Shown piece after piece: positions 49,056 to 57,118 of a DNA stretch of 64,000 nucleotides; positions within the stretch are counted from its first letter, which is position 1; every line of letters begins with the position of its first letter. The position numbers and the translations under genes were made by a program. The notes below the pieces were generated by a model. The model saw only the letters and a list, made by a program, of their open reading frames with translations. It was not told the origin of the DNA and did not search any database. The stretch is from AC-32 sp963763475 (GTDB taxonomy: Bacteria > Actinomycetota > Thermoleophilia > Gaiellales > Gaiellaceae), in the NCBI GenBank assembly GCA_963763475.1, contig CAVXOR010000001.1, positions 124,001 through 188,000 of the forward strand, given 5' to 3'.

Positions 49056-50125
49056 CGCCGTGCGACCGCCTGCTCGACGAGCTCGCGCCAGCGTCGGCCG
49101 AGCACCTCCTCGCTTGCGACTGCCTCGTATACGGCCCGGCCTCCGGCGGAGAGGCGCCGCCCCAGCTCCGGGTCGCCCGCCAGCCTGCGCAGGGCGCTCG
49201 CTAGCGCCTGCGGGTCGCCGGGCGGGACGAGGAGCGCGTTCTCGCCGTCCACCAGCAGCTCCCGAGCGCCGGTCGTGTCGGCCGTGACGAGCGGCGTCCC
49301 GCAGGCGAGCGCCTGGAAGGCCTTGTTGGGAATTACCCGCTGCGCCTTGGCCGAGGTGCCGAAGATTCCGAGCGCGCAGCCGGCCCGGTGCAGCTCGTCG
49401 GGCAGGCGCTCGTAGTCGACCCACGGGATCCAATCGACGTTGTCGGGCGGCTCGTCGAGCAACCGCTCGAGCTGGCCGCTACCGACGAGCCGGAAGCGCA
49501 GCTCCGATGCAACCCGCGCTGCGGCGAGCACCGTCTCTACCCCGTGCAGCGGGATCAGCTTGCCGACGAACAGGACCGTGAACGGCTCTGCCGGCGACCA
49601 GCCCGGGCCGAAGACCCGCTCCTCCGCGCCGACGTAGGCGACCTTGACGCGCTCGAGCGGAAGGTCGCCGAGCTCGGCGAGCTGCTCGGCGTTCGCCTGG
49701 GTGTCCGCCACGACGAGGTCGGCCGTCCGGAGCGCCCGCCGGTCGATCGCCGTCAGCGTCCGGGCCGCTGCGGAGCCCGACTGGAAGCGCCCTCGGTCGC
49801 CGACGAACGTGTCGGACAGCGAGACTAGGGGGTTGAAGATCACCGGCCGTCCTTGCGCCGCTCGCCTGGCCGCCGGGAGGTCGAAGTGCCCGGGGTAGCC
49901 GACGATCAGCGCGTCGAAGTTGCTGGGCGGTCGGCGCAGCAGCCGCAGCTCTGCCAGCCCCAGCCGGGCGGCGGAGCCGAGACCGGCGCGCCAGTTCTCG
50001 CGGCTTCCTTCCCAAACCGAAGCATGGTGTTCGCGCACCTCGACGCCGGCCCGCCGCAGGCTCGAGATCACCTGTGCGTTGCGCGGGTAGTCGCGCTCGT
50101 AGGTGCCGAAGTAGAGGACGCGCAT
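49052..50125 (-). CDS. Glycosyltransferase family 1/4-type
   Basis: A 357-residue GT-B transferase. N-terminal domain MRVLYFGTYERDYPRNAQVI with a glycine-rich start; the C-terminal donor site FTVLFVGKLIPLHGVETVLAAA, RLVGSGQLERLLDEPPDNVDWIPW, and the E-x7-E-like region ALACGTPLVTADTTGARELLVDGENALLVPPGDP (split). Donor is probably a nucleotide-activated sugar. It overlaps the DUF2079 gene by four bases and follows the GT2 gene by 14. Confidence 0.9.
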   Translation of the reverse strand: MRVLYFGTYERDYPRNAQVISSLRRAGVEVREHHASVWEGSRENWRAGLGSAARLGLAELRLLRRPPSNFDALIVGYPGHFDLPAARRAAQGRPVIFNPLVSLSDTFVGDRGRFQSGSAAARTLTAIDRRALRTADLVVADTQANAEQLAELGDLPLERVKVAYVGAEERVFGPGWSPAEPFTVLFVGKLIPLHGVETVLAAARVASELRFRLVGSGQLERLLDEPPDNVDWIPWVDYERLPDELHRAGCALGIFGTSAKAQRVIPNKAFQALACGTPLVTADTTGARELLVDGENALLVPPGDPQALASALRRLAGDPELGRRLSAGGRAVYEAVASEEVLGRRWRELVEQAVARR

Positions 50126-50139
50126 GCCCTGGCGGGCGG

Positions 50140-51078
50140 CTAGGAGAGCACGTCGTCCACGTGCAACTCGGTCCGCTCGAGCGCTCCCGAGCGCTCCTCG
50201 TGCTGGCTCGTGATCAGCTCGCTGATCAACCCGAGCGAGAAGAACTGCAGCCCGACCACCATCAGCAGCACGCCGAGGATCAGCAGCGGCCGCTGCCCGA
50301 TTGCATGGCCGGTGAGCTTGTCGACGGTCAGGTAGAGCAGGACGCCGAAGCCGATCGCGCCGAGCGCCAGCCCGAGCCCACCGAACAGGTGCAGTGGCCG
50401 GTAGCGATAACGCCCGATGAACGAGACCGTGAGCAGGTCGAGGAACCCGCGGACGTACCGCTCGACCCCGTAGCGGGAGCGGCCGTGCTCTCGGGGGCGG
50501 TGGTTGACCGGCAGCTCGGCCACGCGGTGGCCGCGGTAGTGCGCCAGCACAGGGATGAACCGGTGCAGCTCGCCGTAGAGCCTCAGGCCGCGCACGACCT
50601 CGGCGCGGTAGGCCTTCAGACCGCAGTTGAGGTCGTGCAGGCGCAGGCCGGAAACCCTGCCCGTGACCCAGTTGAAGATCTTCGAGGGGACGCGCCGCGT
50701 GATCGGGTCGCGGCGATGCGTCTTCCAGCCGCTGACGAGGTCGAAGCCCTCGTCGAGCTTGGCCAGCAGCCGCGGGATCTCGGCCGGGTCGTCCTGGAGG
50801 TCGGCGTCGATCGTCACCACCACGTCGCCCTCGGCGTGCGCGAAGCCGGCCGCCAGCGCAGCAGCCTTGCCGAAGTTCTTGCGCAGCCGGATCACCCGCA
50901 CGTTGTCCTGGGCGTTGTGCAGCCGGGTCAGCGCCGCGAAGGAGCCGTCGGTCGAGCCGTCGTCGACGAAGACCGCTTCCCAGGGCTGGCCGACGGGCTG
51001 GAGCGCGGACTCCAGCTCTTCGTAGAGGAGCGCCACCGTCCGCTCCTCGTCGTGAACGGGGACGACGACCGAGATCAC
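50140..51078 (-). CDS. Glycosyltransferase family 2, polyprenyl-phosphate type (DPM1-like)
   Basis: A 312-residue GT-A enzyme. ISVVVPVHDEERTVALLYEEL, the donor-binding FVDDGSTDGSF, VVTIDADLQDDPAEIPRLL (metal site D-x-D) and the C-terminal two TM helices (about 232-262 and 268-290) match bactoprenol/dolichol-phosphate glycosyltransferases (ArnC, GtrB type). It charges the lipid carrier used by the neighbouring GT-C enzymes (inference). GTG 51078 is chosen because TAGGCT precedes it by eight bases and the Rossmann strand begins there. Confidence 0.9.
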   Translation of the reverse strand: MISVVVPVHDEERTVALLYEELESALQPVGQPWEAVFVDDGSTDGSFAALTRLHNAQDNVRVIRLRKNFGKAAALAAGFAHAEGDVVVTIDADLQDDPAEIPRLLAKLDEGFDLVSGWKTHRRDPITRRVPSKIFNWVTGRVSGLRLHDLNCGLKAYRAEVVRGLRLYGELHRFIPVLAHYRGHRVAELPVNHRPREHGRSRYGVERYVRGFLDLLTVSFIGRYRYRPLHLFGGLGLALGAIGFGVLLYLTVDKLTGHAIGQRPLLILGVLLMVVGLQFFSLGLISELITSQHEERSGALERTELHVDDVLS

Positions 51079-51120
51079 GGCGGCTGAGCCTATCCGGCGC
51101 GCGTACGGTATGCGGCGGTC

Positions 51121-52317
51121 GTGGCCGAGCTCCTGACGATCGAGCAGGCGCAGCGTCTCGTTCTCGAGCGCGTCACGCCGTTGCCCGCCGAACGGGTGCC
51201 GCTGGAGCAAGCGGCCGGACGCGTGCTCGCCGAGTCGGCCCGCGCGATGGTCGACCTGCCGCCCTTCCCCAGCAGCGCGATGGATGGGTTCGCCCTCCGC
51301 GCGGCGGATACGCCGGCGAAGCTGCCGGTCGCCTTCCGGATCGCCGCGGGCCGCCCGTCGCCGCGGCCACTCCAGCCCGGAGAGGCGATGGGCATCGCGA
51401 CGGGCGGGGTCGTCCCGGAGGGCGCCGACGCCGTCATCCCGATCGAGTACGTTGTCGAACGTGACAACGAAGTGGAGATCGGGAAGGTCGTCGCGCCAGG
51501 CGCAAACGTGCGGCCGCGCGCCGGTGACCTGCGGGCCGGGGCCGAGGTCGTCGCGGCAGGCACACGGCTCGGGCCCGCGCAGCTCGGGGCGCTTGCGGCC
51601 GCCGGGGTGGCAGAGGTGGAGTGCGGAGCGGTGCCGCGCGCCGCCGTGCTCGCGACGGGAACCGAGCTTCGCCGGCCGGGCGAGCCGCTCGAGCCGGGCG
51701 AGGTCTACGAGGCCAACGGGCTGATCCTCGAGACGCAACTTCGGTCGGCGGGCGCCTCCGTCGAGCGCCTGGCGGCTGTCGCCGACGACGAGGACGCCCA
51801 CCGCGCGGCGCTGGCACGCGGGCTCGAGCACGACCTGCTCGTGACCTCCGGCGGTGTCTCCGTCGGCCCGCACGACCTCGTCCGTGCGATCGAGGCCGAG
51901 CTCGGAGTCGACGAGGTCTTCTGGCGCGTGGCCGTGAAGCCTGGCAAGCCGGTGTCGTTCGGCGTGCGGGAGCGCACGTTGGTGTTCGGGCTGCCCGGGA
52001 ACCCGGTCTCGTCGCTGGTCGGCTTCGAGCTCTTCGTCCGGCCTGCGGTGCTGGCCCTCCAGAGCCACGCCGACCCGCTGCCCCGGTTCGAGCCTGGGAG
52101 GCTCGCCGTTGCCACCAGACGGAGCGCGGACCGCGACCAACTCGTGCGCGCGCGCACGCGGGCCGGCGACGGCGGCGCGCTCGAGCTCGAGCCCCTGGCG
52201 GGGCAGGAGTCACACATGATCGCGCGAGCCGCCGCCGCGGATGCGCTCGTGCTCCTACCCCGTGGCGAGGGCGAGCTCGCGGCGGGGTCGCCGGTGCGCT
52301 ATCTCAGGCTCGCCTGA
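51121..52317 (+). CDS. moeA: Molybdopterin molybdenumtransferase MoeA
   Basis: A 398-residue enzyme that inserts molybdate into adenylylated molybdopterin. Domains are clear: SAMDGFALRAAD, ATGGVVPEGADAVIPIEYV, ATGTELRRPGEP with YEANGLIL, GGVSVGPHDLVR, and the C-terminal FGLPGNPVSSLVGFELFV. Length is usual. The GTG start follows the divergent GT2 gene after 42 bases. moaC begins at the right edge of the window, so other cofactor genes are likely to follow there. Confidence 0.96.
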   Translation: MAELLTIEQAQRLVLERVTPLPAERVPLEQAAGRVLAESARAMVDLPPFPSSAMDGFALRAADTPAKLPVAFRIAAGRPSPRPLQPGEAMGIATGGVVPEGADAVIPIEYVVERDNEVEIGKVVAPGANVRPRAGDLRAGAEVVAAGTRLGPAQLGALAAAGVAEVECGAVPRAAVLATGTELRRPGEPLEPGEVYEANGLILETQLRSAGASVERLAAVADDEDAHRAALARGLEHDLLVTSGGVSVGPHDLVRAIEAELGVDEVFWRVAVKPGKPVSFGVRERTLVFGLPGNPVSSLVGFELFVRPAVLALQSHADPLPRFEPGRLAVATRRSADRDQLVRARTRAGDGGALELEPLAGQESHMIARAAAADALVLLPRGEGELAAGSPVRYLRLA

Positions 52318-52323
52318 GCCCGA

Positions 52324-53064
52324 TCAACCCTGCGTCGACGCGAGCGGCGCGGCGGCCAGCGTCCGCGACGGCGCTCTCATCGGCGCCGCGCCGCGCGGGT
52401 CGATCTGCATCAGACGGGCGAAGACGATGTAGCGGTGCGAGGCGAAGAAGCGCGGATGGCACGCCTGCAGCTCCACGATCTCGCGGCCGCGGGAGCGCAG
52501 CACGGCGAGATCATCGGCGGTCACGATCCGGTGAGTGAAGACGCGGTAGCGGAAGGTGCCATAGGGCACCTCGAGGCTGATCGAGTCGCCGGCCTTCATC
52601 CGCTCGATGTGCGCAAACGGTGCCAGGTACGTCGTGCGATGACCGGCGATGTAGATCAGCTGGCCCTCCCCGGGCATGTAGGTCCGGCGGTCGCGCCCGG
52701 GGCCCTTCTTCAGCGTGCTTTCGTCCGTGCCGTCGACCACGACCATGTTCAGGCCGAGTCGGGGCACGCGCAGCCGGCCGATCGCTTGGCCGCGCTCCGA
52801 CGCGAGCCGGTACCGCTTGGCCTGGGCGCGGAGGCGGGCCGCAGTGACGGTCGGCGTCGACGCGGCCTTCGACTTCGGCTCGGGGAGGCGGAACGCTTGC
52901 GCGCGTCGCTCGTAGCTCCGGCTGAGCTGGTGCTGCTTCCAGGTCGTGTAGAGCGCGGTGAACGGGTCCTGCCAGCGCCAGACGACAAGCACCCAGAGGA
53001 GCAAGGCGACGCCGCCGACCAGCATCAGCGTCCCAGTGACTCTGACTGCCCGCCTCCCGCTCAT
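52324..53064 (-). CDS. Sortase, class E/D type
   Basis: A 246-residue membrane transpeptidase. N-terminal TM at about 8-30. The catalytic domain (about 90-225) shows IGRLRVPRLGLNMVVVDG, the histidine in YIAGHRTTY, the cysteine in VELQACHPRF (the TLxTC-like position) and the arginine in ASHRYIVFARL. It cuts a sorting signal and joins surface proteins to the wall. No LPxTG-like substrate is seen nearby. The ATG overlaps the M28-like stop (ATGA). Confidence 0.9.
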   Translation of the reverse strand: MSGRRAVRVTGTLMLVGGVALLLWVLVVWRWQDPFTALYTTWKQHQLSRSYERRAQAFRLPEPKSKAASTPTVTAARLRAQAKRYRLASERGQAIGRLRVPRLGLNMVVVDGTDESTLKKGPGRDRRTYMPGEGQLIYIAGHRTTYLAPFAHIERMKAGDSISLEVPYGTFRYRVFTHRIVTADDLAVLRSRGREIVELQACHPRFFASHRYIVFARLMQIDPRGAAPMRAPSRTLAAAPLASTQG

Positions 53065-54941
53065 CCCTCTAGCGCCTCCCGGTTGCTTCCCGGCGATTGT
53101 CTCCGGGTCCCTCTCACTGTAAGCACCGTACGGCGGACCGCCTCACGCAGCGGTCCCCGCGGAGGGCGCTCGCGAGCGCTCGGGTACGGGGCGTATCGGC
53201 CGAGCGTGAGCGCCGTCATCTGACCGGCGGCCGCCAGCCAGCCGACCGCGATCGCCAGCGCGGGTAGCTTCACGTAACCGGTCGCCGCCAGCTCGCCGAG
53301 GTACCAGGGGGTGTCGAGGCCCAGTCCGTAGCGCACGGCGAACGAGGTGAAGAGCAGCAACGGACCGAGGAAGCCCGCCACGAGCACCGCCACGCGGGTC
53401 CAGATCGGGCGCGGGGCCGCATGAGGCAGCCAGAGCCATGCGTGCAGCGACGGCAGCAGGAAGATCAACGCGAACGGGTTCGTCGCGACGACGAGCAGCG
53501 CGACGACGGCGAGCGCGAGCAGGGCCGCCGTCGTGCCGGCGAGCTGCTCGGTCGCCGAGACCGGCCGCCGCGGCACGAGCCGTGCCCGCGCGACCAGCCA
53601 GCCCAGCACCACCAGGAAACCGAAGGTCAGCAGGCCGATCACCGGCCAGTTCGTGCCGGGCGCGGCGCTTGCCGGCAGCGGCACCGCCGGTGCCGAGGGC
53701 CAGACGCCGATCAGCGCGAACAGCTCGAAGAGGATCGCCACCCAGAGCCAGAAAGCGGCTCTGCTGCGGTAGCTCCGGAGCGCCGGCGTCAACGGGATGT
53801 GGCGTCGGCGGCAACGCGCGAACAGATCGACGGCCGAGAGCAGGAACGGCAACAGGGCGGCCAGCAACACGAGCTCGATCGCCCACCCGGGCAGCACGCG
53901 CGGCCCGAAGTAGACGTAGCGGGCGGTTCCCGGCGCGAGCTCTGCCCCCGCGTCGAGCCAGCGCACCAGCTGCTGCGCGGCGCGTCCCAGTTCGGCCAGC
54001 CGCAGCCGGTTGAGCCGCTCCGGCTGGTCGGTGAAGGCGTTCGGCGGCCGCTCGCTCCCGCTCGTCAGCGTCAGCGCCGGGATCCCCCGGGCGAGCAGCG
54101 GGCCCTGCTCGTGCAGCGTGAATGGGAAGCCCAGGTCGACGAGCTGCGCGAGAGCCCCGGGGTGCTCGGGGCGCCGGCCCGCCTGCTCGAGCACGCGCAG
54201 GGCGGCGGTCTCGACGAATCCCGGCGACGCGAGTCGGGGCTCGTTCCCGGTCAGGACGAGTCGTGGACGGCCGGCGCCGGCGATCGAGTCCAGCACGACC
54301 GCGGCCACGATGCGTCCGGGATGGCTGTCGGCGAAGTGGCGCGCGCCGAGGTCGCCGAACGAGCCTCCGTCGGTGGCGACGAACACGAGCGTGTGCTGCG
54401 GAGTAACCGCCCGGGCGCCGCCCGCCCTGCCGTACGAGCGCGCCAGCTGGATCAGGGTGGCAAGGCCCGAGGCGTTGTTGTTCGCGCCCGGACCCGAACC
54501 GACGTCGTCGCGGTGCGCCAGCACGACGAGTTCGTCGGGCGAGCGGCCGGGGACGCTCACGATCTGGTTCAGCAACGTGCGCTCGCCCAAACCCGGCAGC
54601 TCGGCACGGAAACGCTCGGGCTCGACGCGCAGCCCGTAGGGGCTCAGCTGGTCGCGAAACCACTGGGCGGCTCCGGCCGCGCCTGCGCTACCGGGCGAAC
54701 GGTCCGGGTAGAGCCGTGATAGCTCCGATGCCAGCGCGACGGCACTCGGGCCGTCGAACGAGGCGGGCAGGGCCGGCTGCGGGGTCGGCAGCGCCCCGGG
54801 CTTGTGCACGCTGAACGCGGCCGCCAGGAGCGGGATCCCGACGAGCAGCCAGGTGCCGCGGTACAGGCGTCCGCTGACGGGCCGCTCGAGCGAGCCTCGG
54901 CGCGGGCGTCGCCGCGAGGAACGGGGCGGGAGCGCCGCCAT
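53061..54941 (-). CDS. M28-like peptidase-fold membrane protein with altered active site
   Basis: A 626-residue protein. Residues 30-45 form a signal anchor; the M28 fold (about 65-330) keeps AHRDDVGSGPGANNNASGL and LVFVATDGGSFGDLGARHF, then seven TM helices fill 350-600. In active M28 enzymes the first motif ends D-N-A-S-G and the second has Glu-Glu; here they are N155-N-A-S-G and D191-G, so metal binding may be lost or changed. The ATG is preceded by TATAGC at six bases. It is followed by the sortase gene, so an envelope role is likely. Confidence 0.82.
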   Translation of the reverse strand: MAALPPRSSRRRPRRGSLERPVSGRLYRGTWLLVGIPLLAAAFSVHKPGALPTPQPALPASFDGPSAVALASELSRLYPDRSPGSAGAAGAAQWFRDQLSPYGLRVEPERFRAELPGLGERTLLNQIVSVPGRSPDELVVLAHRDDVGSGPGANNNASGLATLIQLARSYGRAGGARAVTPQHTLVFVATDGGSFGDLGARHFADSHPGRIVAAVVLDSIAGAGRPRLVLTGNEPRLASPGFVETAALRVLEQAGRRPEHPGALAQLVDLGFPFTLHEQGPLLARGIPALTLTSGSERPPNAFTDQPERLNRLRLAELGRAAQQLVRWLDAGAELAPGTARYVYFGPRVLPGWAIELVLLAALLPFLLSAVDLFARCRRRHIPLTPALRSYRSRAAFWLWVAILFELFALIGVWPSAPAVPLPASAAPGTNWPVIGLLTFGFLVVLGWLVARARLVPRRPVSATEQLAGTTAALLALAVVALLVVATNPFALIFLLPSLHAWLWLPHAAPRPIWTRVAVLVAGFLGPLLLFTSFAVRYGLGLDTPWYLGELAATGYVKLPALAIAVGWLAAAGQMTALTLGRYAPYPSARERPPRGPLREAVRRTVLTVRGTRRQSPGSNREALEG

Positions 54942-54947
54942 GCCGTG

Positions 54948-54955
54948 GCTATAGT
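54948..54955. promoter_or_regulatory. Shared symmetrical -10 region, M28-like gene / response regulator
   Basis: GCTATAGT: on the plus strand TATAGT (54950-54955) is the -10 of the response regulator with about 30 bases to its ATG; on the minus strand TATAGC (54953-54948) lies six bases before the M28-like ATG. The overlapping elements form a bidirectional promoter. Confidence 0.5.
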
Positions 54956-54985
54956 AGGGCGACCCGTCCGCCGGCAGGCGCTGCG

Positions 54986-55681
54986 ATGCCAGACTCCTCC
55001 ACCATCCTGCTCGTCGACGACGAGGACGCGGTTCAGAAGCTCCTCGCCTATCCGCTCGAGAAAGACGGCTTCAAGGTCGTTCAGGCTCGCGACGGCGAGG
55101 AGGCCCTCGCGCGCTTCTCGGAGGAGCGCTTCGACCTCGTCGTGCTGGACGTGATGCTCCCGAAGCTCGACGGGCTCGAGGTTTGCAAGCGCCTGCGGGC
55201 CGCGAGCAGCGTGCCGATCATCATGCTGACCGCCCGCGACGACGAGCTCGACAAGGTGCTCGGACTCGAGCTCGGCGCCGACGACTACATCACCAAGCCG
55301 TTTTCGATCCGCGAGTTCCGCAGCCGTGTGCGGGCCTTGCTGCGCCGCGCCGCAATCCCGAGCGACGGTCGCGGCGACGAGGAGACGATCGAGCACGACG
55401 GGCTGCGGATCGACATCGCGCGGCGGGATGTCGACGTGGACGGCCGCGCCGTGCAGCTGACGTATGTCGAGTTCGAGCTGCTGCGCACCCTGGCGGCCAG
55501 CCCCGGTCGCGTGTTTTCACGGGAAATGTTGCTGCAGGCGCTCTGGGGCGGCGCGGACTACCGCGAGCCGCGCACGATCGACGTGCACGTGCGCCATCTG
55601 CGCGAAAAGCTCGAGCGCGACCCGAGCGAGCCCGAGTTCATCCTCACCGTCCGCGGCGTGGGCTACCGCTTCCGGCCGTGA
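54986..55681 (+). CDS. Two-component response regulator, OmpR/PhoB type
   Basis: A 231-residue regulator. The receiver (about 1-120) has acidic DDED, the phosphorylated Asp in VVLDVMLPKLDG, T in MLTARDDE and the lysine in ITKPFSI. The C-terminal winged helix (about 135-230) has VDGRAVQLTYVEFELLRTLA, the DNA-contact EPRTIDVHVRHLREKLE and the VRGVGYRF wing. GTGA overlap with the histidine kinase gene shows they form one two-component system. A parS-like 12-mer lies inside this gene. Confidence 0.95.
   Translation: MPDSSTILLVDDEDAVQKLLAYPLEKDGFKVVQARDGEEALARFSEERFDLVVLDVMLPKLDGLEVCKRLRAASSVPIIMLTARDDELDKVLGLELGADDYITKPFSIREFRSRVRALLRRAAIPSDGRGDEETIEHDGLRIDIARRDVDVDGRAVQLTYVEFELLRTLAASPGRVFSREMLLQALWGGADYREPRTIDVHVRHLREKLERDPSEPEFILTVRGVGYRFRP
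55515..55526 (+). other. parS-like sequence 1
   Basis: TTTCACGGGAAA differs by one base from the parS core TTTCACGTGAAA. It lies inside the response-regulator coding region. A second copy of the same 12-mer lies 1,553 bases to the right. ParB binding is inferred. Confidence 0.35.
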
Positions 55682-57102
55682 AGCTGTCCGTTCGCAGCGT
55701 CGGTGCCCAGCTCAGCCTCGCGCTGCTGCTGGTCGTCGCGATCGCGCTCGGCGTCGTCTACCTGACCGTCGTCCCGTCGCTGCGAGGCCACGCGATCGAC
55801 ACGCGCGTTGCCCAGATGGAGGGCATCACGGGCTCGCTGCGGTCGCAGGTGAACGATGTCGCGCCGTTTGACCCCGGCTTCGTCGCCAACGCCTCGCAGC
55901 AGAACGGGAATGTGCGCGTGGTGCTGCTGAACCGCATCGGCTCTCAGTCCCCGGTCGTGCCGCAGCAGGACTCGTTCGAGATCGCCAGCGATCTGCAGGG
56001 CGACCGGGTTGCCACGCGCGTGCTCGACTCGGGCAGACCCGCTCACGGGACGGTGACCACGGGCGACGCCACCTATGCGGAGGCGGCAGTGCCCGTGCTG
56101 GGCGGCCGCTATGCATTGCTCGTGCGTGCGCCGGTTGAGCTCGGGAACATCCGGCTCGTGGAGCGGCGTGTGCTGCTCGCCGCCGGCGTCGCGCTGCTGA
56201 TCGCGCTCCTGCTCGGCTACGGCGGCGCGCGGATGTTCGCGCGGCGGATCCGCCGGCTCGAGCGCGCGGCCGACCGGATCGCGAACGGGCGCTTCGACGA
56301 GTCGGTGGTGGACACCGGCGGCGGCGAGCTCGGCGCCCTGGCCGCAGCGTTCGAGCGGATGCGGGTTCGGCTGGCGCAGCTCGACGACGCGCGGAGGGAG
56401 TTCGTCGCCAACGCGTCGCACGAGCTTCGCACCCCGCTCTTTTCGCTGGCGGGCTTCCTCGAGTTGCTCGACGACGAGGAGCTCGACGAGCCGACCAAGC
56501 GCGAGTTCCTCACGTCCATGCGTGAGCAGGTCGACCGTCTGACCAAGCTTGCCTCCGACCTGCTCGACCTGACGCGACTGGACGCCGGCCGCCTGACCGT
56601 GGCGCGGGAGCCGGTCGACCTGGGGGCGCTGGCCGAGGACCTGGTGGAGGAGTTCGGGCCGGTCGCGGCTTCGAGCGGCCATCGGCTCTTGGTCGCGAGC
56701 CCCGCCGAGCCGGTACTTGCCGAGGCCGATGAGCTCCGGGTGCTGCAGCTCGGCCGGATCCTGGTCGAGAACGCGCTTCTGCACACGGCGGCGGGAACGC
56801 CCGTCGAGGTGAGGGCACGCGAGCGCCAAAGACAGGCGGTGCTCGAGGTCGAGGATGCGGGCGGCGGAATCCGCGCGGAGCAGCAGGAGCAGCTGTTCGA
56901 GCGCTTCTACCGTCTAGACGGCACGCGCGCCTCCGGGAGCGGTCTCGGGCTGGCGATCGCGAAGCAGCTCGCCGAGCTGATGGACGGCGCGATCGAGCTC
57001 GAGTCGCGGCCAGGCAAAACCGTGTTTTCGCTGGTCTTCCCACGCGCGGAACGCCCCTTCGAGCCGATTTCACGGGAAACGGCGCTTTCCGCAGGGGCGT
57101 AG
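55678..57102 (+). CDS. Sensor histidine kinase
   Basis: A 474-residue membrane kinase. TM1 about 12-33, a sensor region of about 135 residues, TM2 about 163-182, HAMP linker (ARRIRRLERAADRIANGRFD), then HisKA with the phosphorylated His in FVANASHELRTPLFSLAGF (about 245) and the HATPase domain: N box LGRILVENALLHTAAG, G1 VEDAGGGI, F box FERFYR and G2 SGSGLGLAIAKQL. The N box has E-N in the usual place. GTG at 55678 overlaps the regulator gene. HtrA follows 16 bases downstream. Confidence 0.94.
   Translation: MKLSVRSVGAQLSLALLLVVAIALGVVYLTVVPSLRGHAIDTRVAQMEGITGSLRSQVNDVAPFDPGFVANASQQNGNVRVVLLNRIGSQSPVVPQQDSFEIASDLQGDRVATRVLDSGRPAHGTVTTGDATYAEAAVPVLGGRYALLVRAPVELGNIRLVERRVLLAAGVALLIALLLGYGGARMFARRIRRLERAADRIANGRFDESVVDTGGGELGALAAAFERMRVRLAQLDDARREFVANASHELRTPLFSLAGFLELLDDEELDEPTKREFLTSMREQVDRLTKLASDLLDLTRLDAGRLTVAREPVDLGALAEDLVEEFGPVAASSGHRLLVASPAEPVLAEADELRVLQLGRILVENALLHTAAGTPVEVRARERQRQAVLEVEDAGGGIRAEQQEQLFERFYRLDGTRASGSGLGLAIAKQLAELMDGAIELESRPGKTVFSLVFPRAERPFEPISRETALSAGA
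57068..57079 (+). other. parS-like sequence 2
   Basis: A second TTTCACGGGAAA, here followed by C, near the end of the kinase gene. The flanks are GA and CG. One mismatch to the parS core. Confidence 0.38.
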
Positions 57103-57118
57103 CTACAGTGCGACGACC

